Of a stretch of DNA of 64,000 bases, positions 45,380-56,497 are shown one piece after another. The stretch comes from Zeus faber (taxonomy: Eukaryota; Chordata; Actinopteri; Zeiformes; Zeidae). The notes under the pieces were generated by a model. It ran no database searches. It saw only the letters and a list, made by a program, of their open reading frames with translations, and was not told where the DNA came from. The DNA lies in assembly GCA_960531495.1 (NCBI GenBank), contig OY482850.1:62001-126000 (forward strand). Reading direction: 5' to 3'. The position numbers and the translations under genes were made by a program. Position 1 is the first letter of the stretch. The number at the start of each line of letters is the position of its first letter.

Positions 45380-45910
45380 GCCTATCCTACATCTTGCAGT
45401 ATATAATGACCAGAATTACAAGAATACATACTGTACATCATGATGAAAATAACCAGGGTGTGGTGGAGGAGTCTCTGTATAACAGACTGTCTATACAGTG
45501 ATATAGAAAATCTTTGGAGGGAGTTGAAAGTCTGTGTTGCCCAGCGACAGCCCCAAAACATCACTGCTCTAGAGGAGATCTGCATGGAGGAATGGGCCAA
45601 AGTACCAGCAACAATGTGTGAAAACCTTGTGAAGACTTACAGAAAACGTTTGACCTCTGTCATTGCAAACAAAGGGTATATAACAAAGTATTGAGATGAA
45701 CTTTGTTATTGACCAAATACTAATTTTCCACCATAATTTGCAAATAAATTCTTAAAAAATCAGACAATGTGATTTTCTGGATTTTTTTTTTCTCATTTTG
45801 TCTCTCATAGTTGAGGTATACCTATGATGAAAATAACAGGCCTCTCTCATCTTTTTAAGTGGGAGAACTTGCACAATTGGTGGCTGACTAAATACTTTTT
45901 TGCCCCACTG
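45380..45910 (+). mobile_element. Tc1-like transposon fragment, 3' end
   Basis: Transposase end followed by a right terminal repeat. Read from the outside (minus) the repeat begins CAGTGGGGCAAAAAAGTATT at 45910, with TA next to it. The left end is missing. It is a different Tc1 family from that at 30345 and 49408. It lies inside the L1-like LINE between ORF1 and ORF2. Confidence 0.85.
45440..45694 (+). pseudogene. Tc1-like transposase C-terminal fragment
   Basis: The open frame holds [10 protein letters not shown] (third catalytic residue, Glu) and a normal end ([11 protein letters not shown]). The two catalytic Asp regions are absent. Confidence 0.82.
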
Positions 45911-46021
45911 TATATAGTTTTTCAACAACCATCTATACGCGCTTACCCTTCTGCCGATTCTCCTTCAGGATGGGATACAGCACCTTCCCTCAGTCATTGA
46001 TCTCCCAGGGGAATTGATCGT

Positions 46022-46510
46022 TCATACCCAGCGTAGGCCCTTCCAGCTCCCATCCATTGCTTTTAACCAGCTCCTTGTGCTTGAAGTGTTCAAACTTGGC
46101 AATGATGGAGATGGGACGGTTCCCCACAGTGACCCAGTCGATGAACCCGATGGAAAGTGATCTGCTTCACGGTGTCGGTCCGGAGTTTCAGGGCGGTGCG
46201 GTAGAAGGTCTTTCACCATATTTTCTGGGGACTCGGTGTTGTTCTCTGGGATCCCAGAAAAGATGAGGTTGTCCCGCATACTTCTGGATTGTATATCCAG
46301 GATAGTCTCTTTCATTATTTAATTTTCTTTTCTTACAACTTCCATCTCCGCTGTGAGACGCTTCACGGAGGTTTTTAGATCCGCGTTGTCTCTTTGCATC
46401 TCACCGACCGTGAGGTGCAGGAAATCAAGGCTGGCTTTGATCTCGGTAATGTCTTGCAGAAGTCGACCAAGCATGTCCAGCTTTTTGTTAATCTGATCCA
46501 AGGCATTCAC
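46022..46510 (-). pseudogene. L1-like ORF1: coiled coil plus RNA-binding part
   Basis: Residues from MNALDQINKKLDMLGRLLQ form a heptad-rich coiled coil (46319-46510). After one in-frame stop the protein continues with RSMRDNLIFSGIPENNTES (46022-46315), the typical start of the L1 ORF1p RRM. ORF1p is the RNA chaperone that coats LINE RNA. A frameshift follows near 46160. Confidence 0.78.
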
Positions 46511-46519
46511 CTCTACTGC

Positions 46520-46950
46520 AGCCGATATGAGATTGTCTGTGTCCGTTGCTGAGTCGATCTTCCTTTTCGTGGGATTATTGCGGTCCTGGTCGTCTTCACG
46601 TATTTGTTATCAAAAAAATATATATAATCCTCGAGGTCTTCCACTGTGGTTTTGCCCAGTGTTCCCTTTGTTATATGTATACATATAAATATTATTTGCA
46701 ATTTGCTTTGTTATCTTGTCTGAGATGGAGCTGCCGGTGTGGTAGTCAGTGTAGCAGGGCGCCGCCATGTTGGGTCTCCACTCACTACTCACTTCTGTCT
46801 TTTCGAGAGATCACAGCATGCTCCCGTCTCTCACAGCATGCTCCCGTCCCTCACAGCATGACCAGACAGGCCTCTGATGGAAGGAAGGAAGGAGGGAGGA
46901 AGGAGGGGGAAACCAAGTTAGACATGATGTTCCAGACCTTTGCTTGAGGA
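46520..46950 (-). other. 5' region of the L1-like LINE and a 22-bp triplication
   Basis: Sequence just upstream of ORF1 (minus) probably forms its 5' UTR. At about 46803-46863 the unit TCTCACAGCATGCTCCCG occurs about three times with a 22-bp step. GGAAGGAAGGAGGGAGG purine repeats follow. Confidence 0.45.
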
Positions 46951-47654
46951 AATTTTCCCGAACTGGGCCTCTTTGAATATCTTAACTGAATACCCCTGCT
47001 ATAGAACAATGAGTGCGTTTGAAATGGGAATAGTGAAGGAAAATATAATAAGACAAAACCCGCAAGTCTCGGGCAATGGTGACAGCACAGCAGGCCACAG
47101 TCCAAAATAAACAAAATTGAAACAAAGAAAAATTATTAGGAAAAGACCCACAGACTAGTTTCTTTGGAAAATAAATATACTGTGTGTGATACATTTACTA
47201 ATGTGTATATATATTTGGTAATATAACTGCATGAAATTGACTAACCATAACCATGGGTTTACAAACCAGTAATCTATCTAATTCAAACTTTAAGAATAAA
47301 AAATATTAAGAATCAATCTGAAAATGATCTGCCTAGGAAAGATCGGAGCGCCATGAAGGAATTACTAAAAACTAACCCTCATGTGAAGAATATTCCAAGT
47401 AAATCTTTTAGCAAAATGACCCCTAGGGAATCGATTCACAATAAAATAGAATTCTATTACGTGGAATCCTATTTAACTGAATTGGCAGAATTACTTGATA
47501 ATCAGTATCAGTAGAAGTCTTGAAAATACTAAAATGGATTGAATTTGTGGGTATATTAGTGATAATACAGCAATCTATATATAACTCTCTTCCCTTTACT
47601 TCTATTTTGTACCCCCACTCTGTATTACCTTTCTGAGTCTTTTTTTTAAATTTC
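46951..47654. other. No recognised gene
   Basis: A plus frame around 47300-47510 reads like a degraded coding stretch (KDRSAMKELLKTNPHVKNI), but I cannot place it in a family. Nothing else was seen. Confidence 0.4.
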
Positions 47655-47757
47655 ATTTTTATTCATTTATTCTATTCACTAACTGCATTACGTTTTAGGA
47701 ATCAGTTAGTTTCAGTTAGTTAGCTTGGTAGAAATTAGGTTAGCTATTATGTTCGAT
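47655..47757 (+). repeat. Rex1-like LINE 3' UTR scrap
   Basis: CACTAACTGCATTACGTTTTAGGAATCAGTTAGT and the following GTAGAAATT...TTAGCTA match the 3' UTR of LINE copy f near 58138-58200. Confidence 0.7.
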
Positions 47758-47890
47758 TTAGAAACGATTGTGCATCATCTCCACGCCCATCCACAGGACC
47801 CATAGAATATCAAATGCCTCAACGGGACTGACGGAGTGTGCAAAGTTTTGTGAGTTGAAGAAGCTGAAGAAGAACAATCAGAATTAGAAA
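47758..47890 (-). repeat. Dispersed repeat R1, reverse copy
   Basis: The complement holds the R1 words CACACTCCGTCAGTCCC, ATTTGATATTCTATGGGTCC and GATGGGCGTGG. Confidence 0.65.
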
Positions 47891-48093
47891 AAATAAACAG
47901 AGCAATAAATATACAGCAATGAGCGGGTGCCAAGCCCAAGCTCGCCCCTGACCTCCGAAGCCTGAGCTCCAGCAGCCAAGCATCGCTGAACAAGTTCGAC
48001 AAGAGGGCAAAACGTGCAAATGATGCTCATGTTTGAGAATGTAACCATCAGTCTTTGAAAAAGCTTTTGATCCATCATCAATTTTTATGTGCT

Positions 48094-48196
48094 CTATGAC
48101 CTCTGTCCATGTGAAGGCCAGAGGTCATAGACACAAAAATTAACCAAACAGAATGTAACTAATGCTGTGTCCGTTTATTACGGACACAGCATTAGT
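48094..48196. repeat. Two adjacent perfect hairpins
   Basis: 48094-48104/48120-48130: 11-bp arms (CTATGACCTCT). 48158-48174/48180-48196: 17-bp arms (ACTAATGCTGTGTCCGT) with loop TTATT, followed by a short ATTAGC repeat. No T-run or gene adjoins them, so a terminator role is not suggested. Confidence 0.9.
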
Positions 48197-48199
48197 ATT

Positions 48200-48979
48200 A
48201 GCATTAGCATTAGTATAGGGTGCCGAGTCTAAAACAACACATCAGATTGATCAGTTTGGTTCACATCCGACCTAGCGTTAACAAGCTACGCCTACTTCCT
48301 CTCAATGCTGCATTTTTGCCCAAACTTTTGTCTGTGGCAGCCATTTTGTTTGGACTTTTGGAACTATTTTGGTAACCTTGAACATTTAAAGGCCCAACGA
48401 ATTGAATAAACCGCCCAGGAGCAAGTGTCCAAAGTAGGTTTTTCCCTACAATTCAAAACGGCAGAAATGTTGAAGCCGGAAGTCAATATTTTCTCTTGAA
48501 AATCTATTTGTCATGAGCAACTGCATCATATGACACCACACACATGACTGTAGGTCACACCACATGGAAGATTTGACCAATTCAATGTTGCATCATTCAG
48601 GTAATGACTGTAGCGTCCTCTGTGGGCGGAAATGTACATTTTGTTTCTGGTTCGTATTTACCCCCTGGACATTCCATCGGCCTAATTCCATGAAGATTGG
48701 ACAAATTTAACTTTGCCTTTAGGCTCCTGAATGTTGATTGGACAATAGAATTTTCAGCCACAAGTGTCCTAACATTCGTTGCGTATAGAGCATGGCATAT
48801 TAGACGTGTTTCTGCATGGCTGCAAAATTGCAAAAGAGTCTATTGAAAGAAGATTTCAAGGAAATCAAAAATATATTATTGCTGAACACATAAAGTATGT
48901 TAAAAGAATGCATGATGAGTGGATTTAAGAAGATGGGGGTTGTGTCAAGAAAGGGCCAGAAAGTGAAATTGGATAACTC
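48200..48979. other. No gene; repeat-like sequence of unknown family
   Basis: Style and composition resemble R1-type repeats, but no second copy was found in the window. Confidence 0.4.
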
Positions 48980-49407
48980 CCCGGCAGAGTTTCCGTTAGA
49001 AAGAATTGCTGCCAGTCAACATGTCCTGGAAGATTTCAGTTACTCGGGCAAATGGTAGAGATTCAGGTCAAACATTATCCTCATTTATTGAACTTAAAAA
49101 CAATTGATAGGCAGGCTAAATAAAGAATGAAATCATGAAGGCATGTACACACATTCACAATATTTTTTATTGAATATTCAATTTAAAATATGTCCCGTCA
49201 ATTAACGCTGTTTTAAAATGAAATATTACGCATATTACTACTTGAAATCAAATAATTTCTGTTTGTGATCAATAAGTCACAAGTGCAGATCCTTTAATTA
49301 ACATTTCACTTCAATAAAATTTGGATAAAATCAAAAAATAAATAAATATGGCGAGTAGGTCTAAATAAATAATTAAAGTTTGTGGCGTTGCATGTCTTGT
49401 CGACATG

Positions 49408-50920
49408 CACTACTTACAAAAAGTTAGGGATATTCGGCTTTCGGGTGAAATTTCAGGATGAACCTAAAATGCACTATAACCTTTACAGGTGAACTTAATT
49501 TGACCTTCTCTAAACTTTTGAATGCACATGTCCAACTGTTCAATGTTTCAGTACTTTTTGCACAACTTGCTGTTCTCTTACAAGGAGCTGAACGGCAAAA
49601 TTCACAACAGGTGTTTGATCCATGAATCGACCAATACATTTCCTGGTTCAATTAGAATTGGTATTTAAACAGTCCTCTTCATCATGCCGTTCACATTTTG
49701 ACATCATAAGACCAAGACGACACCTAAAAATTGATCAACAGTACCTCGCCATTGCGAGGCTTCAAACAGGATGTTCTCAGAGGGAAGTGGCCACTGAGCT
49801 TAGAGTGTCACAGAGTTTCATCGGCAGGTTGCAACAGAGATACAGAGAGACTGGAGGAGTCACAGAAAGGCATAGAAGTGGACGTCCTTTGGCCACATCC
49901 CACACTGATGAGTGCTTCATTGTGAACAGTGCCCTGCGGAACCGGATGATCAATGCCACTCAACTCCAGGCACATTTAAGGGAGGCGAGAGGGACCCAAG
50001 TGTGACGTCAGACCATTCGAAACCGTTTCCATCAGTGTGGTCTGCGTGCTAGATGACCTGCAAGGGTACCTGAGCACACCACCAGGCACAGGCATCATTG
50101 TCTTGCACGGGCCAGGGAGCATTTACGCTGGACGAGGGACCAGTGGGCCTCAGTGCTGTTCTCTGATGAAAGTCGATTCACGTTGAGCAGAAATGATGGC
50201 CGCCAACGATGTTGGAGACGTCAAGGAGAGCGCTATGCATCAGCCACTGTTGTCACCAGACGAGCCTTTAGTGGTGGTGGTGTTACAGTGTGGGCAGGTG
50301 TGTCTAGTCAATACAGAGCTACCCTACACTTTGTGAATGGTACAGTCACAAGCCCGTACTACCTGAAAAACATGAACAATGTTGCATGAACAACACAGGC
50401 CTAATTTCATCTTCATGGACGACAATGCTCCAGCTCATCCAGGTCGCATCATTAGGGAACGGCTGCTGGAGACTGGGGTACCTCAAATGGAGTGGCCTGC
50501 ACGTCAAACCTGAATCCCATAGAAAACCTGTGGGATCATCTGAGTCGCTGTGTAGAGGCGTGTAACTCTGTACCCCAGAACCTCAATGACCTGAGAGCCG
50601 CCCTTCAAGAAGAGTGGGGTGCCATGCCTCAGCAGACAATAAGTCGACTTGTGAACAGCATGAGACGTCATTGTCAAGCTGTAATTGATGCTCAAGGGTA
50701 CATGACAAGTTATTGAGACATTGACATTTTTTGTTGTGGTATACCCACCACTGTTGTTGGCTTTTGTTTCAATACATTGTTTGAGATGAGGAAATAATCA
50801 TTGCATGCTTCTACTTAAATGCCCTACTTTCATGATATAATACCACTATAGCGTGAACTTTTTACATTTTCCATAAATTTCAGCCAAAAGCCAAATATCC
50901 CTAACTTTTTGTGAGTAGTG
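49408..50920 (+). mobile_element. Tc1-like transposon with both terminal repeats
   Basis: Ends CACTACTTACAAAAAGTTAG (49408) and the complement of CACTACTCACAAAAAG (to 50920). The right side is followed by TA; the left TA is mutated (TG). Length about 1.5 kb, the usual size. This family also formed the foldback element at 30345-31813. Confidence 0.9.
49684..50716 (+). pseudogene. Tc1-like transposase (DDE), degraded
   Basis: N-terminal helix-turn-helix region about 49740-49900 (LQTGCSQREVATELRVSQSF, then GGVTERHRSGRP). Catalytic Asp 1 in VLFSDESRF (about 50155-50175), Asp 2 in FMDDNAPAH (about 50410-50440), Glu in NPIENLWDH (about 50507-50535). Stops near 50003 and 50053, a shift near 50380 where the spacer before the second Asp is shortened, and a small deletion before NPIENLW break it. 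It normally cuts and pastes its own element at TA. Confidence 0.88.
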
Positions 50921-51270
50921 TATTTTACACAGTGGATGTTCACCATCTGCTTTGGGTCGGAACTTCAATATAAAAATAACCCGCCAAACTATGGATGTAT
51001 GTGTCCCTGTTGTCAACGATACATCATCTTTCTGCTTATCCTCAGAGTTCTGGATACTGCGCTCTGTCGCTGCTCTGTCGATGCAAGCTGTCTACAAGGG
51101 AGGGGGTGGGGCTTATTTCAATATCGACAAACGTGATTGGTTAGAGGTGAAAGGTCAGGTTGAGATCGTCCAAACTGATAACCTTTGCATTGCATCTTGC
51201 CGAACAGGGAAATTATCATGATCGAGTTTATTTTATTTTGACATTTAAAAATAGAGTCATGGCACGATCC

Positions 51271-52289
51271 AGAAGGTTTTAAGGAAACCAAAAAGACTAC
51301 AAAATAACCCGAAAGGAAGCATAGATGACTTTAGGGGATTGGAACTATGGGTAGAAGAGAAGATGGTGGAGGTAGTTGTCCCAGAAAAATACAAAATGGT
51401 TGTAAGTGGATTTATCACCAGGTGAAGAGAGTCTTGTCTTTAAGCCAATCCCTCCGGATGATGTCATGTATTAACATGGCTTAACAAATGAATACTTGTA
51501 CTCTAAATAGAGAGAGAAGGATACTTAAACACAACGCTTAATTTGAGGTAAAGAGATACGAAAAACATTAGGCGAGTCGGGAGGTCATTATCATCTTCGG
51601 CCACTTGGTGGCGGCAGAGGTCCATGAAAGAAATGTCTTGATCGCCTGGCGTTGGAATCCATTCCTTGGGAAAACGGAGCTTTAATTCACTTGAAAGGAA
51701 ACAATTGTATCTTAAACATAGTTTGGTTACAGATTAACTTACTTAATAACTCTTGGTGAAACCGCTCTTGTTGAAAAACAGAGATTGATTACAGAGAGGC
51801 CCTTTGGATGTGTTATTGGTTCATAGCAGGGATCTGGAAGAGTTCACACCTCTGTCCAACATTGGTGAGAAACAAAGAAGGAAGTGATGTGTGCATGTTT
51901 GTGTGTGTGTGTGCAGCTTACAAAGGACAACAAGGTTATCAACACAAAGGTTGTGGTGTCCTGTTGTGTCCAAGGGGATTTTCAGTCTCAGTCTCTGGAG
52001 TTGTGCCTTTCAGAAGTTTTTACAGGTCCGGCAGAATGAAACGGGGGTTATCACACCTAGTTGTTAATCGCTGGCCGCTCAATTGAGCCAGGTTACAGAC
52101 CCAGTCCAGATGTCCAGGCAGTAAACTTTTCCTCTCTGTCCATAGGTGAGTCTCAGGTCAGAGTTCTGTGATTAAATCCAGGTTTATAAATGATTGTTCG
52201 CTGCATAAGAACACCGACAGCGGGACACAGATGGTGATTTTTAATTGATAACTAATGCTCCATTATTTCATATTTCTGATAAACCCTGA
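51271..52289. other. No recognised gene
   Basis: AT-rich sequence with short frames, including a small TG run near 51897-51912. No family motif on either strand. Confidence 0.5.
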
Positions 52290-52297
52290 GAAATACC

Positions 52298-53261
52298 TAG
52301 AGGTGGGAGTAACACATTTTGAATGAGTATTTTTCAGTCAGTCATGTTACTTTTACTTAAATATGATTTGAATAAAGTGGTTTTCTACATTTGTTCATCC
52401 ATCTGCTACTGAGTAAATTATTTATTTTTGTTTGAAAATTATCAATGGGTATTGCAAGTTGGAGAAAAAAACTGACTTGGACCAGACGGCAATCAAATGC
52501 ATAAAAAACGGGCCAGGCAGATCAAAATGTCATGAATCCCAACAAGAGTTTCCATCAGAACAAATTGGTGCCGGTGTTACGTGCTTACGTGTCCTGGAAG
52601 ATTTCAATGTTCTGGCCAAATGGGTCAATGGTTAAATATTATCTGTGTTTATTGAGCTTAAAAACAATTGATAGGCAGACTATATAAAGATTGAAATCAT
52701 GAAGGCATGTAGATTTATAATATTTTTTATTGAATAGTCCTTTCAGACAATCGATTTAAAAAATAAATAAATAAATATTACAAAAATTACATCTTGAAAT
52801 AAAATCAAAAAGCCCCACCCCCTTTCCCACAAGGGGGGGGGCAGGGCCTATTCCTATATCGACAGACATGATTGGTTAGAGGTGAAAGGTCACCTTTATA
52901 TCATCCAAACCAATTGGCTTTCCCTTGCCGCTTGCTGAACGGGGAAATTAATATATCTCCGGAATTATTTTCATCAAATAATGATTGAGTTCATTTTATT
53001 TCGACATTAAGGGAAAAAAAATTGGCGATAATCATCCTCATGGTTTTATCGCACAGCACCAATTCAAACTGCTCAGAAGGAATTATTAGTAGTAACTAAG
53101 TAACTCTTACTTTGAGTACTTTTTAAGTGAGCTACTTTTTACTTTTATTTAATTTTTTTTCATTTTTTTACACAAGTACTTTTACTTGGGTTCAATTTCA
53201 GTCAAATACCAGAACTTCTACTGTCCTTGAGTAGGATATTTCAGTACTCTTTACACCTTTG
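52298..53261 (+). mobile_element. Non-autonomous hAT element with 8-bp target duplication
   Basis: GAAATACC stands at 52290-52297 and again at 53262-53269. Just inside are TAGAGGTGGGAGTAAC and, read from the right end, CAAAGGTGTAAAGAGTAC: imperfect terminal inverted repeats of the AGAGGTGGGAGTAA type common in fish. The 964-bp interior has subterminal ACTTTTACTT words and no transposase. 8-bp duplications are diagnostic of hAT elements. It contains R5 copy 2. Confidence 0.92.
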
Positions 53262-53269
53262 GAAATACC

Positions 53270-53624
53270 ACAATAAAGTCTACGTGTATCAGGAAAAAGG
53301 ATTCAGTTTTTAGTAGACACAGGAGTGACAATCCCTTGTTTAAGAGTACAGAAACCATTCAGTCTGTCCATATGAGAGGTGTCCCACAAATTGAGCCATT
53401 GTCCATACCATTACCATTACCAATTTATTTAGAAGAAATGAGATTCAACGTCCGTTTATCGTGAGTTCTACAGTAACAATGTCTTTATTAAGGTGTGATT
53501 TATTGAGGAATCCTGATGCTACTATTTTATGCTCATCGACTGTAATGAAGTTCATATCCAGCTAATGGTGTTTGTGTGTCTCTATATCTAAGGCTACATC
53601 TATTTTGCTGAATGTGGTTGTTTT
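53270..53624 (+). pseudogene. Endogenous retrovirus protease region
   Basis: Plus-strand reading gives FLVDTGVTI at about 53310-53336, a retroviral aspartic protease active site (Asp-Thr-Gly). About 70 codons later, in a shifted frame, comes the second conserved part (near 53495-53530). Stops and a frameshift interrupt it. The same retrovirus resumes at 59691. The hAT element at 52298 sits just upstream, so gag, if present, was cut off or lies beyond. Confidence 0.68.
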
Positions 53625-54410
53625 TTTACCTGTTGCTGTCAGCATGCTAACTAATGACAGAGTTAGTCTGCAAGTGGAGTTCAACTTCTCAACCTGCAAT
53701 GCCCATCTTTATTCATTCTTGAATCATAAAAAACTGCTTGCAATGACTCTGTCCTATGAACGACCTGTGGGGTGACAAGATCACAGCTTTTTGTTGCACA
53801 GAACCGCCACCAATCCCCCTCGTTGGAAAACAATCTTACCATGTATTGATCTATAAACAACTAATCATCAGTACTACTCAAAGGGGGGGGGGGGGGTGGT
53901 GTCACCACGGGTGAGACAAATAAACATAGAACCAAACAACAACATGTACAGGGAAAAATGTAAACATAGAAACCTCAGACGTCAAAACAGAGTTAATGTC
54001 ATAGCAATGGCAATAAAATGAGGGAGAAAATGAGAGGGATGTAATCAGGAGGGTGCTTGGAGGTGTGTTCAAAGTAGGTGCAGTTGGTGTGTGTGTGCCT
54101 CTGATGAGTCTGCCTGTGTGTGTGTGTGTGCGTGTGTGTGTGCGTGCGTGCGTGTGTCCACAGGTGAGTGCACGGGACTTGTCCCAATTAGTTCTTGTGT
54201 ATGAGGTCAGAATCATATCGTAGCGCCTCCAAGCAGCAAACTAACAGCCACCCCTGATTCCAGAAGCCGTACAGACACACCACGACCGGATGGAAGCTGG
54301 GAGCCCATGGAGCAATACCCAGGGACGGCGCCGAGGAGCATAAACCCTACCCAGAGAACTCAAGGAGACCCTGCACCCCTAAAGCGCACACATACAACCC
54401 ACCCCCATCA
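53625..54410 (-). repeat. R2 copy 4 with interrupted TG tract
   Basis: Starts with the T7 run (poly(A) on minus) fused to the retrovirus, then R2 (53640-53990), a 13-base G run at 53883, and the segment shared with 34320-34800, including a TG/CG tract at 54089-54160. With 59290-59680 it forms one L1-like 3' UTR that was later split by the gypsy mosaic. Confidence 0.6.
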
Positions 54411-54589
54411 TCATCATCATTTTACAACACGGGGGGTTATTTACCTTTTATCGCTCTAATATAAATTAGAAATAAATAAATAAAGCAAAACGACCATGGC
54501 AAGTATCGGTGTACGCCCAAACTCTGTGTAACACTTACACCGATTACCGAAGCAACCCTAATACTAAGTTAATATGAGCATGTGGGAGT

Positions 54590-54935
54590 CTCTGCCCACA
54601 GGTAAGGGTTAAAGGAGGGAGAGGGGGAGGGAGGGAGTCTTTATTTTCCTGGTTTGCCAACATGGCGAGAGTTTTTATTATACAGAAGAACAAAAAGGCT
54701 CGCTGGCCACAAGTATAAATAATAGATAAGAATAATGATGATCGGCTGATGAGCCCGTCCACCTATCCCATGCGCCGATCCCCTCTGCAAGACAGACAAA
54801 CATTAAGAAATCTCCCTGCCTCGAGTCGGACCAATCAGGGCGCCAATTCGGCCAATTTGAGGCAGCTTGGCGGCTGCGGGAAAGGGAACCGGTCGTGCCT
54901 GCAAAAACTGCCACATACCCCCACTGCCCGACTTA
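54590..54935 (-). repeat. LTR-like segment, downstream copy
   Basis: Shares with 58795-59110: GGTAAGGGTT, GGTTTGCCAACAT, GGCTCGCTGGCCACAAGTAT, GCGCCGATCCCCTCTGCAA and AACATTAAGAAATCTCCCTG. The exact ends are not fixed. Confidence 0.75.
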
Positions 54936-54974
54936 GGCGGTCATGGTCAGCCATGACCATATGCGCCTTCAGCC

Positions 54975-55786
54975 TATGGACCACCCGGAAGTTAGGGCTG
55001 GAGAGCCAGGTACCACTGGGTGGTCTGGGCATTTGTGTCATCATGCAGTGGAGTCACTGCAGTGTGGTGTTGTCCGGAGAGAGGGTGAAAGCTTGTCCCA
55101 GGAGATAGTAGCTGAGGGAACCGACTGCCTAATTGATCGGCAAACACTCCTTCTTCACTGTGCTGTACCTCGATTCCTGCTCTGAGAGCTTATGCTTAGG
55201 TACAGCTCCAGTCACTCAGTCCCCTCCACCTCCTGGGACAACCCTCTGTTCTACGTGTCGGTCTGCAGACAGAAATGGAGAGAGAAGTTAGGGTTAATCA
55301 GCACTGGCTTCCCACAGAGAGCTGACTTTACCCATGCAAACACCTGCTTGTACTTTTCTGACCACTGGACCGGACCTGGAGCACCCTTTCGAGTTAAGTC
55401 GGACAAGGGGCTGGTTAGCTCCGAAAAGTTGGGGTCAAACCCCCTATAGTAGCCGGCCAGCCCCAAGAACTGTTTGCGACCGCAGCGGTTTTATCAAGCT
55501 GCGGTCGGACCAGGCCTTTACCCAAGTTGTGCCCGAGAAACTGTACCTCCCTCCGTCCCATGGCACACTTCTTTGGTTTGGCGGAAGTGTGTGAAAGTGG
55601 TACAAGCCGAAGGGAGTAAAGAACCCAGATTTTTCCTTGGACTCCTGAGACCAGGGAATCTGCTAGTAGCCCTTGGTTAAATTCAGTGTTGTGAAAAAAT
55701 TAGCCGGTCGAGAAGTTAATCAACCCATACGGGATGTATCAAACTTTGACACTGGGTCCACCATTAGGTAGTCTATGCAGAACTGA
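54975..55786 (-). pseudogene. Gypsy reverse transcriptase and RNase H
   Basis: Minus-strand order: FCIDYLMVDPVSKFD (about 55725-55770), DLTKGY-type strand near 55680, the palm to about 55480 with broken frames, GLAGYYRGFDPNFSELTSPLSD (thumb, 55400-55466), RNase H start, then ESRYSTVKKECLPI and YYLLGQAFTLSPDN (about 55040-55150). Many stops. The protein then runs straight into the LTR-like segment. Confidence 0.8.
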
Positions 55787-55978
55787 AAAATTTCTCTGCA
55801 TTTACCCACCCTAGTAGCCGACGTATCGAGCAGCAGTGGGCTGCCATATAGAGGCGCATGGGGAGAAGTTAGAGGATTAAGTGTCTTGCTCAAGGACACA
55901 TCAGCACGATACTGGGAGGAGCCGGGGATCGAACCCGCAACTTTCCGCTTACTGGATGACCCGCACTGCCTCCTGACC
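55787..55978 (-). mobile_element. tRNA-derived SINE
   Basis: On minus, box B-like GGTTCGATCCC (complement of 55925-55935) is followed by the fish SINE core GTGTCCTTGAGCAAGACACT (complement within 55870-55905) and a tail with GGTAAATGCAGAGAA near 55792. It sits exactly between the integrase and RT pieces of the gypsy mosaic. Confidence 0.85.
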
Positions 55979-55984
55979 TCATAA

Positions 55985-56470
55985 TGGACCTCGCCAACAT
56001 GCCGTGTGACCACAAAAGGCCCTTGCGAACAATTTAGAGCTGGATGTAGGGAGCAATCTTTACACCTTGTCTCCTGGTGCAAATTGTCTGAGCCGAGCCC
56101 CCCAGTTGTATAAGAGGAGCTTACGTTCCTGAGCCCGGCGCAAATTCTCCCATGATTACGGCCGAATCAGTGCATGTATCTTTGCTCTCAGGTCCATAAC
56201 AAACTGTATTTTATTCTTACTAGTACTAGGATATTCCTCCCAGTTTTCTTCAATTAGGTCTAGCACAACCTGGGCTCTCCTGCCAAAGAGGAGTTCAAAG
56301 GGAGAAAATCCTGTGGAGGCCTGGGGAACCTCCCACATTGCAAACAACAAGGAGTCCAACCACTTGTCCCAATTACGGCTATCATCGTGAAAAAACTTTC
56401 GAATCATGATTTTCAGCATTTTATTTAAGCGCTCCACCAGGCCGTCGATCTGGGGATGGTAAACGCTGGT
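55985..56470 (-). pseudogene. Gypsy integrase, C-terminal half
   Basis: The minus strand encodes ERLNKMLKIMIRKFFHDDSR, LDSLLFAMWEVPQASTGFSP and ELLFGRR (56240-56437), the end of the catalytic core with its Glu in VERLNKM-type context. A C-terminal barrel follows (about 55985-56110, FVVTRHVGEVHYEV). The N-terminal half is absent where the LINE inserts. Confidence 0.82.
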
Positions 56471-56497
56471 CCGAATTGAGCGAACACCCAGTCACCG

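Larger units (their letters stand above)
39256..46800 (-). mobile_element. L1/Tx1-like LINE, nearly full length, dead, with nested insertions
   Basis: On the minus strand: 5' region (about 46520-46800), ORF1 (46022-46510), a Tc1 fragment, ORF2 endonuclease start (44831-45025), RT (41646-43860, split by a Rex1-like LINE end), C-terminal part (40595-41450), a GC-rich 3' UTR (39690-40594) and the R2 terminal part (39256-39625). Frameshifts and stops are everywhere. Two-ORF organisation, coiled-coil ORF1 and RT type place it with L1/Tx1 elements. Confidence 0.82.
48980..51270 (+). repeat. Repeat R5 copy 1, split by a Tc1 element
   Basis: 48980-49230 matches 52535-52790 (GTCCTGGAAGATTTCA, TTAAAAACAATTGATAGGCAG, GAAATCATGAAGGCATGTA). 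51105-51250 matches 52830-53000 (GATTGGTTAGAGGTGAAAGG, GGGAAATTA). The second copy lies inside a non-autonomous hAT, so this is probably another worn copy of that element; its terminal repeats were not found. Confidence 0.65.

Noticed and set aside
51271..52289. Hidden host exon
   Set aside because: Short frames only, with no conserved motif or convincing splice sites on either strand.
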